DNA from: Adiantum capillus-veneris
Taxonomy: Eukaryota; Streptophyta; Polypodiopsida; Polypodiales; Pteridaceae
Assembly: GCA_014529385.2 (NCBI GenBank)
Contig: CM043959.1
Location: 90,212,529-90,276,528, forward strand
DNA: 64,000 nt
Direction of reading: 5' to 3'
Shown: in pieces, positions 12,480 through 24,418 of the stretch
How the letters are laid out: every line of letters starts with the position of its first letter
Position numbering within the stretch: position 1 is the first letter of the stretch
Notes under the pieces: generated by a model
Databases searched by the model: none
Told to the model about the DNA's origin: nothing
What the model saw: the letters and a program-made list of their open reading frames with translations, nothing else
Position numbers and translations under genes: made by a program

Positions 12480-13110
12480 CAATAGAAACATTTGCAACAA
12501 AAGTAAATAATTGTGATTAATTACAACTGAGTGATTTCTTCAACTTTTTGCAAACTTGGCATTACAGTCTTGAAGTATATACCAAGTAGATACTCTTAAT
12601 GAAATATGGGCTCATTTGGATGCATAGGGTGAAAATGGTGCCAGATTTAGGCTTTAGGTCTCTGAAACAGTAGATGTAAAAGAGATTTTGAGATTTTGAG
12701 CTCCAAATTTGTTCAAACTTGGCTGGTGGGCTTAAGAAATCATGTACTTTGGATGTATGATGACAAAGTTGCAACTTTCTCCTATTTTGGCCAGAAAGTA
12801 AATAATCGCGATTATTAACTTTTCTACCAAAATAAACATTTTTTTGTGCAACTTGGTTCTAGGCATTGTATAGACCTTGTGTATGGGATATGAGGTGATT
12901 TGGATCAAGAGATGTGGCTCATAACCCAGAATTTGGCTTGCAAGGACTTCTTTGCATTTTTTGGTAATTTTCCAAGCTATATGTGATCATTTTGGCCCAT
13001 ACTTGAATTTTGGCATGTATTAGGTCTGTACAAGTGATAGGTGATGTGATGATGCAACTTTCAAGCAAAATAGTGCAAAAGTAAATAACCACGATTATTT
13101 ACAGTTCTTA
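12480..13110. repeat. degenerate ~290-bp tandem repeats with a palindromic box
   Basis: The motif AAAGTAAATAAtcgcgATTATT recurs at about 12499, 12795 and 13077, spaced about 290 bp. The bases between also align loosely: TTTTTGCAAACTTGG at 12546 matches TTTTTGTGCAACTTGG at 12841, and GATGACAAAGTTGCAACTTT at 12759 matches GATGATGCAACTTTC at 13050. Two to three old copies are present. The box is nearly self-complementary. Confidence 0.6.
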
Positions 13111-14553
13111 CATTTTTCTTGCAAAACTTAAAATATTTGACCTAAACACATTCTATACACCTAAAACAAGTCCTAAATTGAATTTGGTAAAGTTTAGTCT
13201 TGCCCGAATCGCTTTGTGATTGTCGACTCTGAAATCACCGATTTCTATGACTACACTGCCTGATGTTTTGATTAGTCACTTTTGAGGCTTTGGACTTGCA
13301 CGCAACGTAGTTGTGAAGAAACTCATCCAATTTTGGCTCATTTGGAGTCAGTTTGACCTTGTATGTCGAATGTGACACTTTGTAGCCTTCAAGCCATTTT
13401 CTACTTTTCAAAGGCTTTGCTTGATTGATTTCACGAAACCAATCATATACATTGTATGTAGACCTCGTAAGCAAGCTGTTTGTGGAGTCAGAACCCAATT
13501 CTGACATCTGCCAGAAACCTAGCTTTTCTACTTAGGACCCCCTTGACCCTTGCCGAATGGTCAACTGGTCATATAGAAGTGTTCTATTATGTTGGGGCAT
13601 GCTACAGTTCAAATCTCATCCATTTGGTTGAGCTGACGAGCCACTATGGTCGATTTTTTATCGTAGGTCTTTGTGCACTGGTCGGATTCTAGGTATTTTT
13701 CTAGAGGTTTCGACTAGCTTCGGCCATACAAAATAAATCATTGTTGAGTAAAGAACTTGCCCCTCATGTCTCGTGTGAGACGGCGCTGAAAACGGGTGAC
13801 TGTAGACTCCGGAAAAGACGCACGAAAGAGGTCAAAAAGCTCTCTCTCCAAAGGCAAAAAGTGGAAATGAGGTGGTTTTAGCCTACCTGGAATATCTATA
13901 CCCGGACTTTCTAGACCATTTTCCCTTGGATTCCTACTAGGCCATGAAATCTATGTTAGACTCAAAAATTTCCCCAATCAGATTCCTGTAGCTCATTCTA
14001 CAAGAATTTTGCAAAAGTAGGTATGGGCGCCTAATTTAAGCTTCCCGCTTTCATTTTTCGATTTGATTGAAAATTTTTGTGCTTGTTTGCCTTGACTTTT
14101 TTATCACCACCGTGTCTTCATTAATTTTTGACCTGTTTATTGAAAAAATCAAAGAAAATAACAAAATGCGCTAAAAAACAAAGTAAAAATCCAATAGTTA
14201 AGAAAATCTATTGAAAAACACAACTTTATTGTTTTTTGTTGGATTTCTCCATTGTTAAGTCTCAATATCGAGAAAAATGATGAAAAATAATAAAAAAGGA
14301 CTATTTTTTTTATGGTTTTCTCATAGTATATACACTACTTACATTCATCTGGGAGATATTATCAGTTAAATTTTCCCTGTGATGAATTATAAGGTAATTT
14401 CGCAAAAAAATCACACGTTAACATCAAACTTTTTCCTCCCTCTTCAAACATTGCCCTAGATACTTAGTACTCTTCCACCCCTCCTAGATGGCGTACTCCA
14501 GGATGACTGTGTGCATGGGTTGAACAACCGTGTCTATACATAGCCTTGGTTGT
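13111..14553. other. non-coding stretch left of the chromovirus insertion
   Basis: A 90-residue reverse frame (13507-13235) is the only long one, and it shows no recognisable motif. The rest is AT-rich with poly-A and poly-T runs. It is the left flank of the gypsy element at 14554 and should have been contiguous with 28874 before that insertion. Confidence 0.4.
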
Positions 14554-17345
14554 TGTGAGGTCCCCTCTCTGTCTCACCTAGATGGAACTAGAGGACACCT
14601 AACGGTCGCTAGATCTTATGCGAAAGCAAACAAAAAATTGGCTAAGAAGAAAAAAAAGACCAGTGGATGGTCTCTCATGACTTAGTGAATTGAGTCCAAG
14701 CCACTAATGAAAAGGAGTCTAGCTCCGTCCCGCAGGGGAAGCGTAATTTCGTACAATCGGTCCTATTCTCATCTTCCAGGAGGAGAAATAACCTCAGTGC
14801 CGTTTTCCCCATAATTTTCAGAGGCACGTACACCGAGTTCCTTCCGCTTTGGCGTAATGAGCTATCTAATGACATTCTCTATTGCGTAGGACAAGGAGTT
14901 TCCGACTAATCAGGACCACCCGTCTCATAGGCTTTGGCAACCTGAGCCAAGTCCCCACTTTGCACCCCGCACTCACACAGACTCTTGTGTGGCCTAATTA
15001 CTAACACATTGTTGTTTAACACTTAAGCTTCTTTTTTATATTTCCTCGACACAAGTTCATTAAGACAACCCTTCAAACATTGTCAAATCGGCACCAAAAC
15101 ATATCTTTCCTAGGAAAATACTCAACAAACAATATTCATTAAAAATTCCAATGTCCTGGAGTCGTGAGGACCTCCAGCGAGTGTTAACTCCACCCACTGT
15201 CAACTGGCCGCCCATACAACCACTCCATGATTCCACCCAATTCATGGAGTAACTCTCCGGGTAAAAATCATGTACCCACTGCATATAAAGCAAGCCATGG
15301 ACATATCCACCGCATAGAAAGCAAGTCGTGGATTTAGCTCCTGTGATAACTTTGCAAGCTACTGCCTTGTGATCAGTAGGGGGTTCGGACTAAATGAATG
15401 AAACTTGATTGAGATAGTTTTTCCTACCAACCATTCTTTCTTACTTCCAAGCACTCTTTCCATAAAGCATTTCTTTCCTATGTACTTCAACTTAAATTTA
15501 AATAAAATCTTTAAAAGATACCAATGTCGTTGTCTGAGTTGGATTTCCAACATAGTTTGGGGAATTTAGACATTCCTTAGTTATCGTAATGCAGTGTTTA
15601 TGTAAATCCGAAAATTAAATTCATCCAACCTTATGAGATTCCTCCTTGATGCCTCGTGAGATGGCCGAATTTTCTTCTCTCATCGGTGCTATACCCTTGT
15701 TCACCATGTTGCTAGTTCCCGCCTTGGCTTTGTTAGCACCACCAAACTGGGTTCTCTTGGGGGCCGTATCTCACTACTAAGATTAGTTCTTTCAGAGAAA
15801 CAAGAGACTATGCGTAATTCCCACATCAACCAATGAGAAAACTTGACAAGGAATAACCTTATTCTTACACATAATGCTAGATCAAATGCCAAGTCTTCAT
15901 ACTACAAGTATGCAAGCTAACTCAAGAATTCCACGAGATTATTATTTCTTAATAACTCATACCTCATCCTAAGATTATCATAACCAAACTTCCTTCGTAT
16001 GCAACATGAGATCAAGATTATTGTACTAATTAAATGAATCAATATAACATACAATGGTAGACTATAACCATGAAAATACCCAATATAATAGATGATTCAT
16101 ACACAATTTGCTAAAGCAACACAAGACCCTACTTGTACATCTTTTTGTTTGTGCACAAAAAGTCTCACCATATCTTAGAGAATCATAGGTGAAGAGCTTT
16201 ACACATAACTATGCACAACATGCATAACTGGAAATGATGATTATATGCATAAACTCATGCTTAATTAAAGGAAAATTAACTATCTTTAATAAGTAAGGTT
16301 CTCCTTAACCCAACAATGGAATACAATCAATGAATGCAAACCATTGACAATACCCTACATATAATAGAGAATAGAATTATTTAGTGCTGTAGCCAGCTAG
16401 CATAATTAAGCTCGACATAGGAATCCTCTAGAGAAAAGAGACTATGGACCAATAGGATTAACATAAATATAATTAAATTACCCTAAATTAAGACCTCCTT
16501 TGTGTGTTATGTGATGTAGCAAGGCTTCACAACAGAATGATCTGGCAACAGAACTTCCTTGCACTCACTTGGGAATTGTGTGTAAAACTCGGTGGGGATG
16601 CTCCTTATATAGGATTCTGGGGGTTGCTTGATGCCCAAGGCATGCCCATACCTCCCTAGCTCGCCCCCTCTTGCCAAAAGAAGAAGTAGAGGTGTCACAG
16701 GCCTCTCACTAACCACTAGAGATGTCCCCTTTTACCTTAATTAAGTGATATACCTCTCTAGTCCATACTTAGCGTCCATGCCACATTCCCATACTTAACA
16801 CAACACTTGGCACAAGGCTACCTATACACATGACCCATGGCCATACATGATGGGGTTACATGCCCATGCATACCCATGATCGTGCATGCACACTCATGAC
16901 CATGCATACCCATACATCCATATGCACATCCATGCCATACACATACCTTAGAAAATGCTAACCTTAGGCTAACTTGATTTATACTAACCCGAATTTAATT
17001 CTGAAACTTGCTAACTCAAGATAGACCTAGAGGTAAGAGATACGACTACCTGCCATAAATAGCAGCTTCCGATGTCTGGATCCTATTGTTAAGAAAATCT
17101 GGATCGATGCATAGTTTGACGAGTCGGTCGACCCTAGACCGTTCCGAGGGTCAAAAACTTTCTGTTTTTGGAAATTTTTCACAAAAATTGAATTTGACCA
17201 GAATTAAAAGTTCTATAAGTATCACAACTCAAAAATGACATCTGATCAGTGAAACTTGCTAAAAACACTATATTTTGTCAAACTGATATTTAGACTTCAA
17301 ATTTTACATAGGGATCCCTCTTCTAGGGCAAGTGGAGACCTTACA
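14554..17345 (-). repeat. 3' LTR of chromovirus (left copy)
   Basis: This 2,792-bp LTR aligns end to end with 26125-28873, with scattered substitutions and small indels. On the reverse strand it runs TGTAAGGTCTCC to GGGGACCTCACA. A reverse-strand TATA candidate (CCTATATAAGG) lies at 16604-16614, about 0.73 kb into the LTR. Small frames shared by both LTRs (for example 16716-16507) are not taken as genes. Confidence 0.92.
16604..16614 (-). promoter_or_regulatory. LTR TATA-box candidate
   Basis: CCTATATAAGGAG on the reverse strand is conserved in the other LTR at about 28160-28171. Its place inside a paired LTR makes it the best promoter candidate of this element. Confidence 0.45.
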
Positions 17346-17376
17346 TTCTACCCAATGTGAAAGAATTGAGATGCCC

Positions 17377-18433
17377 TCATCTCAAGGATAAGTCTGGGTA
17401 ATCCTTCTGAAGTGTTAGTTGATCTTCCCACGTTGCGTCTTCTTCTGGAAAATCCTTCCACTTGACTAGATGTTCGATAATGTTCCTATTCCTTAGTTTT
17501 CTTTCCCGCGGCTCAATGATATAATCAGGTTGTAGCTCAAGAATGCCTTCTGTAGTAATAACAACTTGTTCTGCATCGACAAGATGATCGGGATTGGGAA
17601 TATAAGGTTTAAGCAAACTCACGTGAAAAACGTCATGAACTTTAAGGTTTGAGGGTAATTGCAACTTGTAAGCTTGGTCACTTACAAACTTTACAATCTC
17701 ATAAGGTCCACAATATCTTGGGCTAAGCTTCTTGAATTTTCCCAAGGATAGATTTCTCCTCTTGGGTCTAACCCTGAGAAATACTTTATCCCCTAACTTA
17801 AAAGTTCTTTCAGATCTTTTCTTGTCTGCATAATGCTTCTGTCTGTCCTGAGTTGCTTGAATATCCTTGCGAATTTCTCTAGTCTGTGCTTCCATGTCTT
17901 CTAACATTTTCTTTGAGGCTTCCACTTTAATAGTTGGATCAAAAAGTTCAGTGGAGCTATACACTCTTGTCCATAGAGTGCCTTGAATGGTGACATTCCT
18001 ATGATTCTATGATTAAAAGAATTATAAGCATATTCTACTAAAGGAAGATATTGAATCCATTTCCTTGGCTCTTGTGAAAAGTAAGCTCTAAGGATATCCT
18101 CGATTACTTGGTTCACCCTTTCAGTCTGCCCGTCGGTCTGAGGATCATATGCTGTACTGAAGCATAGCTGAGCTCCAATTGCTTGAAAAAGAGAAGTCCA
18201 AAACTTTGAAGTAAACTTCACATCTCTATCACTAACGATTCTTCTCGGTAAACCGTGAAGTCTAAAGATTTCCTTGATGAAAACCTATTGATGTTAGAAG
18301 CACTATAGGTCGTCTTGACAAGTATCAAGTGAGCCACCTTAGTGAGCATATCAACAACCACCAATACAGAATTGTAGCCTCCGATAGAAGGTAATCCGGT
18401 GACAAAATCCATAGTGATACACTCCCATTTCAT
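17377..18433 (-). pseudogene. chromovirus integrase with C-terminal chromodomain
   Basis: Reverse-strand frames 18433-18218, 18221-17901 and 17964-17377 form the end of Pol. The core has MDFVTGLP (first Asp), a degraded second motif around 18218-18250 (VIEM at the place of VSDRD), and DGQTERVNQ (Glu). The C-terminal part shows the usual RVRPKRR, CGPYEIV and HDVFHVSLLKPYI blocks. It then has a chromodomain with HLVKWKDFPEEDATWED, which in other chromoviruses steers integration to marked chromatin. Two frame changes break it. The zinc finger lies in the preceding frame near 18509-18620. Confidence 0.88.
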
Positions 18434-18508
18434 TTGAGGTATATCAAGAGGTTTGAGTTCCCCAGGAAGCTTGATTCGTTCGGCTATAATTCGCTGACAA
18501 GATAAACA

Positions 18509-19222
18509 CTACTTTACGTAACAAAGAACATCACCTTTCATTTTGCTGGCCAAAAAATAACTTCTTATGACTTCATTCAAGGTTTTTGCATACCCTGGGT
18601 GTCCAGAAGTCGGGCTATCATGAGCCTCAAATAAAATTTGTTTCTTTAGTGCTAGATCCTTAGGTATATAAAGTCTTTGACCAAGATAAAGAAATTCCCC
18701 TCGAAGAGAATAGTCTTTAGCCAGTCTAGAAGTTGCTTTCGGTCCTTCGCCTTGTTGAATCTGATTTAACAGTCGTTGATATTTTGGGTCATTTGAAGAA
18801 GCTTCTCTAATCCTTTCTATAATAGGATTATTGGGTATAGAGATAGCATTGAGGAAAGACTTATGACTGAGTCCATGTGCAACTACATTGTCCTTCCCAG
18901 GTCGGTACTTGATATCAAAATCGTACTCTTGAAGAAGTTCAATCCACCTCCTTTGTCTCATGTTGAGGTTGGTTTGCGTAAAGATCCACTTTAAGCTCTT
19001 GTGGTCGGTAACTAGCTAAAATTTGCGACTCAAAAGATAATGTCTGCATAGCTTCAATGCATGGTTGACAGCGAGAAGTTCTAGATCGTGAGTCGGATAG
19101 TTCTTCTCATGAACTCTGAGCTTGCGAGAGGTAAAATCTACTAGTCTCCCTTCACGATACGGTGGCAGATTGGTCAAGTCTTCTGGGAAAACATCGGCAT
19201 ATTCCTTCAACCATTCTGTGTG
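18509..19222 (-). pseudogene. chromovirus RNase H and integrase N-terminus, with RT core deleted
   Basis: Reading the reverse strand from the copia insertion, ADVFPEDLTNLPPYRE is the linker that normally precedes RT. It joins directly to GRLVDFTSRKLRVHEKNYP, which is normally the start of RNase H. About a kilobase with all RT catalytic motifs is therefore absent. RNase H continues (LELLAVNHALKL), a TAG interrupts it near 19016, and the frame 18961-18509 holds the tether (RRWIELLQEYDFDIKYRPGKDN) and the integrase zinc-finger region (HDSPTSGHPGYAKT). Confidence 0.85.
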
Positions 19223-19227
19223 AAAGT
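19223..19227. other. target site duplication AAAGT (left)
   Basis: AAAGT precedes the copia 5' LTR and is repeated exactly at 24414-24418 after the 3' LTR. Confidence 0.9.
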
Positions 19228-19436
19228 TGTTACCATATACATGTGGTAGTGATGTGTGTGAACACACTAGGATTGCCGGGGCATTTTTTCCCTCTTTAGG
19301 AGGTTATATACGCCCATCACTCTAGGGCTATCTATCTTTCCATTGCACACTAAGTAACACACTCTCTATTGTGTGCCTTGAGCTTCCTTCATCTTCTCCA
19401 AGCTGTGTTTGTTTCTCTGCAACCCTAATTCCAACA
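19228..19436 (+). repeat. copia 5' LTR
   Basis: It runs TGTTACCATATACATG to CCTAATTCCAACA. It matches 24187-24413 except for about 18 bases missing near GGAGGTTATATACG and a few substitutions. A TATA-like TTATATA is at about 19305. Confidence 0.95.
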
Positions 19437-19438
19437 AT

Positions 19439-19450
19439 TGGTATCAGAGC
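19439..19450 (+). other. primer-binding site, tRNA-Met initiator
   Basis: TGGTATCAGAGC starts two bases after the 5' LTR and is the standard complement of the plant initiator tRNA-Met 3' end. Confidence 0.92.
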
Positions 19451-19715
19451 AGGTCACGTCCTCCCGGGCTTAGTCGCCAGCTGCTCCAGCACACGCCTGC
19501 TCAAAATCTTGATTTGGGCTCATTTCGGCCTCCGTTTCCACTACAGGCAGTACTGCACAGGCTATTTCGTCATTTTGTGCAGAATTTATGTCAGTGCCGT
19601 TTTCTGCATAACATGTGCCTTATAGTCTTCTATGGTTTGTGCTATATAGCACAAGTTGTTCCCGCTCCGTTTCTCCTATTTTCGGGCAGTTTTCACATCA
19701 GGTGCAGCATTTACC

Positions 19716-20625
19716 ATGGCTGACAACAACAACACAGATGTGTTCAAGATGTTTGCTGTTGAGGACAGGTTGGATGGGGACAACTACCCTATGTGGGCTT
19801 ATATGATGCAACATGTTCTTGTGTCAAAGGGTGTCTGGAACATTGTGCAGGGCATTGATGTACGTCCTGGTTCTGAGGATGTAGGCGATGTTGAGGATGT
19901 TGTAGGTCTTGCTGCAAGGATTGCATCTGTTAGAGTTGTTTTGCCTACGGCAGAACAAGCTCGTTGGGATGTTAAGGATGCGTAGGCTCATGCCTTGATT
20001 GCATTGTCTGTGAAGTGCATCATTGTTCCTCATATCCGTTCAGCAAAATCTGCAAAACAGGCTTGGGATATTTTAGCAGGTCTTTATGCAAGCCGCAATG
20101 AGGATAAAATTGCTTTGCTGCGTAAAGAGTTGGAGTCGAAGATTATGCATGAGGAAGATGATATGGAAACTTTCCTTGCTAGTGTCAAGGATATCAATGA
20201 GCAGCTTATTTCTGCAGGTGAAGTCATTTCAGATAATTCCCTTGTGCAGACTTTTCTTGTACCTTACCAGATTCCTACCAGACTTTTGCTAGTACTTGGA
20301 GACTGATGACCCAAGGAAATCCTGAAGTTGTCAAGTTTGATGCATTATGCACATTTCTATTGCAAGAGTCACTTTCTAGAAAAAACAGGACTAGGCAGTG
20401 TGCAATTGAACAGGATTTTATTGCTTCTCAAAGAAAGGGTGGTAACAATAATGCATCCACTTCTTGTGGTTCTGCTGCGAGTGGCAAAAATTCTGTTCCT
20501 AATGCTTATGCTGGCAGTACTTCGTATGGCAATTCTGGTGATAAGGGCAAAAAGAAGATGCATTGCCATTATTGTAAACCAATTAACACTTGATCAAGTC
20601 GTGTCCTAAGTTGAAGGCCAAAGAG
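19716..20625 (+). pseudogene. copia gag
   Basis: This is the capsid-type protein that would package element RNA. The start MADNNNTD at 19716 fits the first ATG after the leader. Gag blocks include YPMWAYMMQHVLVSKGVW and AKQAWDILAGLY. A TAG stops the frame at 19983-19985. A frame change near 20290-20306 breaks the middle, and the zinc knuckle (CHYC at about 20567, then KSCPKLKAKE) is split by another frame change at about 20580-20590. Length is near normal for copia gag. Confidence 0.85.
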
Positions 20626-21900
20626 GCTAAGAAGAAAGAGGGTGGTTCCACTGCAAATGCTGGTTCCACTACAAATGCAGCCATTGTTGAGTCTTTTGTG
20701 AAAGGAGACTGTGTTGCTAATGTTGATGCAGAATGGGCTTTTAGCGCAGAGTGCACTTACAAGCCTGTTGTCCAGGATGCATGCTTGTCAGTTGCTGCAG
20801 ATTCACATGTGTGGTATTTCGACAATGGTGCTACAAAGCACATTACCTCACATCATGAATTGTTTACCTCTCTTGAGTCTGTCCCTCATGGGAATTCAGT
20901 CACTTGTGCCAACAATGCCTCTTATCCAGTTCAAGGAGTTGGAAAGATTGTGCTCACTGCTGCTAATGGCAGTTCCTTCACACTTGTTTATGCACTTTAT
21001 GTACCTGGGATCAAGAAGAATCTCTTGTCTGTATCCACACTTGCTAGGCTTGGACTTGTAGTCAAATTTGTGGATGACAGATGTACAGTTCATGATCTCA
21101 GTTTTGGTGATGAAATTGTTGCATCTGGGCTTTTGTGCCGTGGGCTGTATAAGCTCACATTGTATGACAAGTGTGGACAAAATTTTGCAAATGCTGTTGC
21201 AGATTCAAGGGCTATTTCAGATGCAAAACTTTGGCATGCACGTTTTGGTCATCTGAATTTTTCCAGTTTGCTGCGTTTGCAGAAATCTGATATGGTTGCT
21301 TTTTTGACACCTCTTGAAGCACTTGTCAAACATGTTTGTGAAGGCTGTATTTTGGGTAAGATGCAGCGTTCTAAGTTTCCAAAGGATGGTTCAGTTCGGG
21401 CCACATGCAGGTTGCAGCTTGTGCATAGTGATGTTTGTGGGCCCATGCAAACTCTGCCCTTGGGCAATTACCTGTACTTCGTGACTTTCATTGATGATTA
21501 CTCCAGGCATGCATGGGTATTTCCTCTTAAAGCGAAGTCCGAAGTTTTTATGTGATTCAAACAATTTCTCGCTATGTGATTCAAACAATTTCTCGCTATG
21601 GCTGAAAATGTCTCGAAATGAACTATGGGCACCCTCCGTTCTGATCGAGGGGGGAAGTTTTTATGTGATTCAAACAATTTCTCGCTATGGCTGAAAATGT
21701 CTCGAAATGAACTATGGGCACCCTCCGTTCTGATCGAGGGGGGTAGTATATGTCTCATGAATTTAATGCATTTCTGGCTAGTCGTGGGATAAAACACCAA
21801 AGTACAGTGCCTTATACACCTCAGCAAAATGGTGTTGCTGAGAGGAAAAACAGGTCACTGACGGAAATGGCACGATGTATGGTCAAAAGTCAAGCTTTTC
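20590..21900 (+). pseudogene. copia protease and integrase with tandem duplication
   Basis: Protease: WYFDNGATKHIT at about 20815-20850, with DNGA in place of DSGA. The GAG-pre-integrase domain (LWHARFGHLNFSSLLRL) and zinc-finger cysteines (CEGCILGK) follow. Integrase core: HSDVCGPM, FIDDYSRHAW, then a disrupted second Asp region, and NGVAERKNRSL. The sequence between KSEVF and the second Asp motif is altered by an 89-bp duplication and a 24-bp duplication (21541-21743), which throw the frame. The frame starting at 21750 resumes integrase. Confidence 0.88.
21541..21743 (+). repeat. 89-bp tandem duplication with inner 24-bp duplication
   Basis: The segment from GAAGTTTTTATGTGATTC to GATCGAGGGGGG occurs twice, ending at 21654 and 21743 (89-bp period). 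In the first copy the stretch TGTGATTCAAACAATTTCTC is itself doubled (24-bp period). Copies are essentially identical, so the event is recent. Confidence 0.92.
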
Positions 21901-23390
21901 CGCATTCTTTTTGGCTTGAGGCCATTATGTGTGCCACTTATGTACTTAACAGGTGTCGTATGAAAGCTTTGCAGTCTATTACTCCATATGAAGCATGGCA
22001 TGATAGAAAGCCTTCTATTGAGCACATGCGTGTTTTTGGCTGTTTGGCATATGCTTTGGTGCCACAAGTGCAGCGCAAAAAATTGGATGATAAGGCTGTC
22101 AAATGTATTTTTGTTGGTTATAGTGCTGAAAGCAAAGGTTACAGGTTGGATCATCCACAAACAAAACGTATTATGGTTTCACGGGATGTAGTGTTTCTGG
22201 AAGATTCTGTTCAGCCCTTGCTGTCATGTACTAGAGACAGTAATGTAAGCTCACAGGATATTTATGACACTTTGTTGCCTCTTTTCAGTGGTGGAAATAC
22301 GAATGAAAGTTCCAATGAGGCAAATGTACAGCCTATGGGGGTTTCTGAAAATGTTCTAGATCAGCCTATTACTGATGCAGATGTACATGATGTACTTGAT
22401 GAGGAAAGGGCTGAAAATGAGCAGGCGAGAGGTATGCCAAAATGGCTGCTGCACACTTTGCGTGATTGTAAATTGGATGTACCTTTGTCTAGTCGTACTC
22501 GTTCAGGCTCTCGCCATGCATCTTATGCACGAGATTGTTATGCTTTGGCTGTGTCTAGCTTGCATGATGTTGAGGAGCCTCTGACTTTTGATGAAGCACA
22601 AAATTCAGATAATTGGATGGCTGTCATGCAATCAGAATATGATGCACTTATAGAAAATGACACATGGACTTTATGTGATTTGCCTCCTGGAAAAAAGGCC
22701 ATTGGTATGAAGTGGGTTTACAAGTTGAAACGCAAGCCGGATGGTGAGATCGATCGCCATAAGGCTCGACTTGTTGCAAAGGGTTATGCACAACAAAAAG
22801 GCATAGATTATGAAGAGACTTTTGCTCCCACTTGTCATATGACTACTGTGTGTTTTCTATGTGCATTGGCAGCTCATTTTGGTTGGGATGTATATCAATC
22901 AGACATTGTTACTACTTTCTTGAATGGTGACATATTTGAGGAAGTTTATGTAACGCAGCCTCGCGGTTTTGTCATAAAAGGATAAGAGGACAAAGTGTGC
23001 AGATGTAAGAAGGCTTTGTATGGGTTGAAGCAATCTCCTCATGCTTGGTATGAGAAAGCTGACACTCATTTGGTCAAACAAGGCTTTCGTAACAGTCCAA
23101 TAGAAAGCACATTGTATGTAAAGCGTGAGGGTGATGTACTTCTCATTGTGGTTCTTATGTTGATGATTTGATTATCACTGGACCAAATGAGAGACATATT
23201 GCTGAATTTAAGGCTGATTTGAATGCTACTTTTAAGATGAAAGATTTGGGGCTGTTGCATCATTACTTGGGTATACAGTTTAAGCGGTGTGATGGTGGTA
23301 TTGCCTTGTGTCAAAGAAGCTACATAGAGACATTGCTATGTAAGTTTGGACTTGAGGATTGCAAACCTATTGCCACTCCCATGTAAACAG
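21900..23390 (+). pseudogene. copia integrase C-terminus and reverse transcriptase
   Basis: The frame 21750-22985 carries the integrase end and then RT (KWVYKLKRKPDGEIDRHKAR, LVAKGYAQQKGIDYEETFAP). It stops at 22983. The KALYGLKQSPHAWYEK block follows, and the catalytic YVDD is readable near 23159-23170 only after a frame change (frame starting 23168). The RT end, HYLGIQFKR to CKPIATPM, stops at 23384-23386. Confidence 0.9.
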
Positions 23391-23399
23391 GTTTGAAGT

Positions 23400-24112
23400 T
23401 AAGTCTACATGATGCTGGCGATCTTGCTGATGTCACTCTTTACCAAACTATTGTTGGGTGCCTCATTTATGTATGCAACACGAGGCCAGATATTCAGTTT
23501 TCAGTCTCACAGGTCAGCAGATTTATGCATAGCCCAGGGTTTAAGCATTGACAAGCTGTCAAGAGGATTTTCCGCTACCTTAGTGGCACTTTACATCTTA
23601 GCTTGTTTTATCCCAAGGGGGGATCATTGCCGCCAGACTTACATGCTTTTTCAGACTCAGATTGGGCTGGTTGTTTTGACACACGAGTGTCCACAAGTGG
23701 TTTTTGTTTCATGCTTGGCAGTTCATGTATATCATGGTTGAGCAAGAAGCAACGTACTGTGGCCACTTCGAGTTGTGAGGCTGAGTACAGGGCAGTCTTC
23801 ACAGCTACGGTTGAGTGTGTATGGCTCAGACGCCTGATGGCTGATTTGGGTGTTGGATAGGACGCTACCAACACTATCTACACAGACAGTCAGAGCGTAT
23901 TGGCAGTTGCAAGGAACCCAGTTTTTCATGCTCGCACAAAGCACATTGAGGTGCATTACCACTATGTCAGGGAGAGGCTCTCAGCAGGAGAGATCAGCTT
24001 GGCTTATGTGCCAACACAGGACAACCTTGCAGATCTTTTCACAAAGGCATTGTCTCATGAGAAGCTTGAAGCTTTCCGCAAAGCTTTGGGCTTACTTCCC
24101 TTTGTGGACTGA
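23400..24112 (+). pseudogene. copia RNase H
   Basis: RNase H motifs are present: DSDWAG near 23655, SSCEAEY near 23770, a TAG after LGVG at about 23858, then TDSQSVLAVARNPVFHARTK and LADLFTKAL. The end, LLPFVD, is followed by a stop at 24112 and by the purine tract before the 3' LTR. Residues 23409-23600 need frame changes. Confidence 0.88.
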
Positions 24113-24186
24113 TCCTGTCCTCAGGCATGGCACTTCCCTTTACTCAGGTGCCAGCTCTCGTTCACCGCATCACTCCAGGGGGGATT

Positions 24187-24413
24187 TGTTACCATATACA
24201 TGTGGTAGTGATGTGGGTGAACACACTAGGACCTCCGGGGCATTTTTTCCCTCTTTAGGAGGTTTTTTCCCCCGTGCATTGTATATACGCCCATCACTCT
24301 AGGGCTATCTATCTTTCCATTGCACACTAAGTAACACACTCTCTATTGTGTGCCTTGAGCTTCCTTCGTCTTCTCCAAGCTGTGTGTGTTTCTCTGCAAC
24401 CCTAATTCCAACA
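24187..24413 (+). repeat. copia 3' LTR
   Basis: It starts TGTTACCATATACATG after the purine run AGGGGGGAT and ends CCAACA. It is 18 bp longer than the 5' LTR because of a T/C-rich segment at about 24267-24285. Confidence 0.95.
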
Positions 24414-24418
24414 AAAGT

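Larger units (their letters stand above)
19228..24413 (+). mobile_element. Ty1/copia retrotransposon with short LTRs
   Basis: Complete copia structure: 209-bp 5' LTR, initiator-Met primer site, gag-pol, purine tract and 227-bp 3' LTR, flanked by the perfect duplication AAAGT. The order protease, integrase, RT, RNase H is that of copia. The coding region carries several stops, frameshifts and an internal tandem duplication, so it is inactive. It inserted into the chromovirus in the opposite orientation. Confidence 0.96.

Noticed and set aside
15701-15892. 63-residue reverse frame with a near copy at 27257-27463
   Set aside because: Again paired only because it sits in both LTRs. The two copies differ in length and end.
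16507-16716. 69-residue reverse frame conserved in both chromovirus LTRs (also 28063-28272)
   Set aside because: Conservation is explained by LTR duplication, and the frame lies over the TATA candidate.
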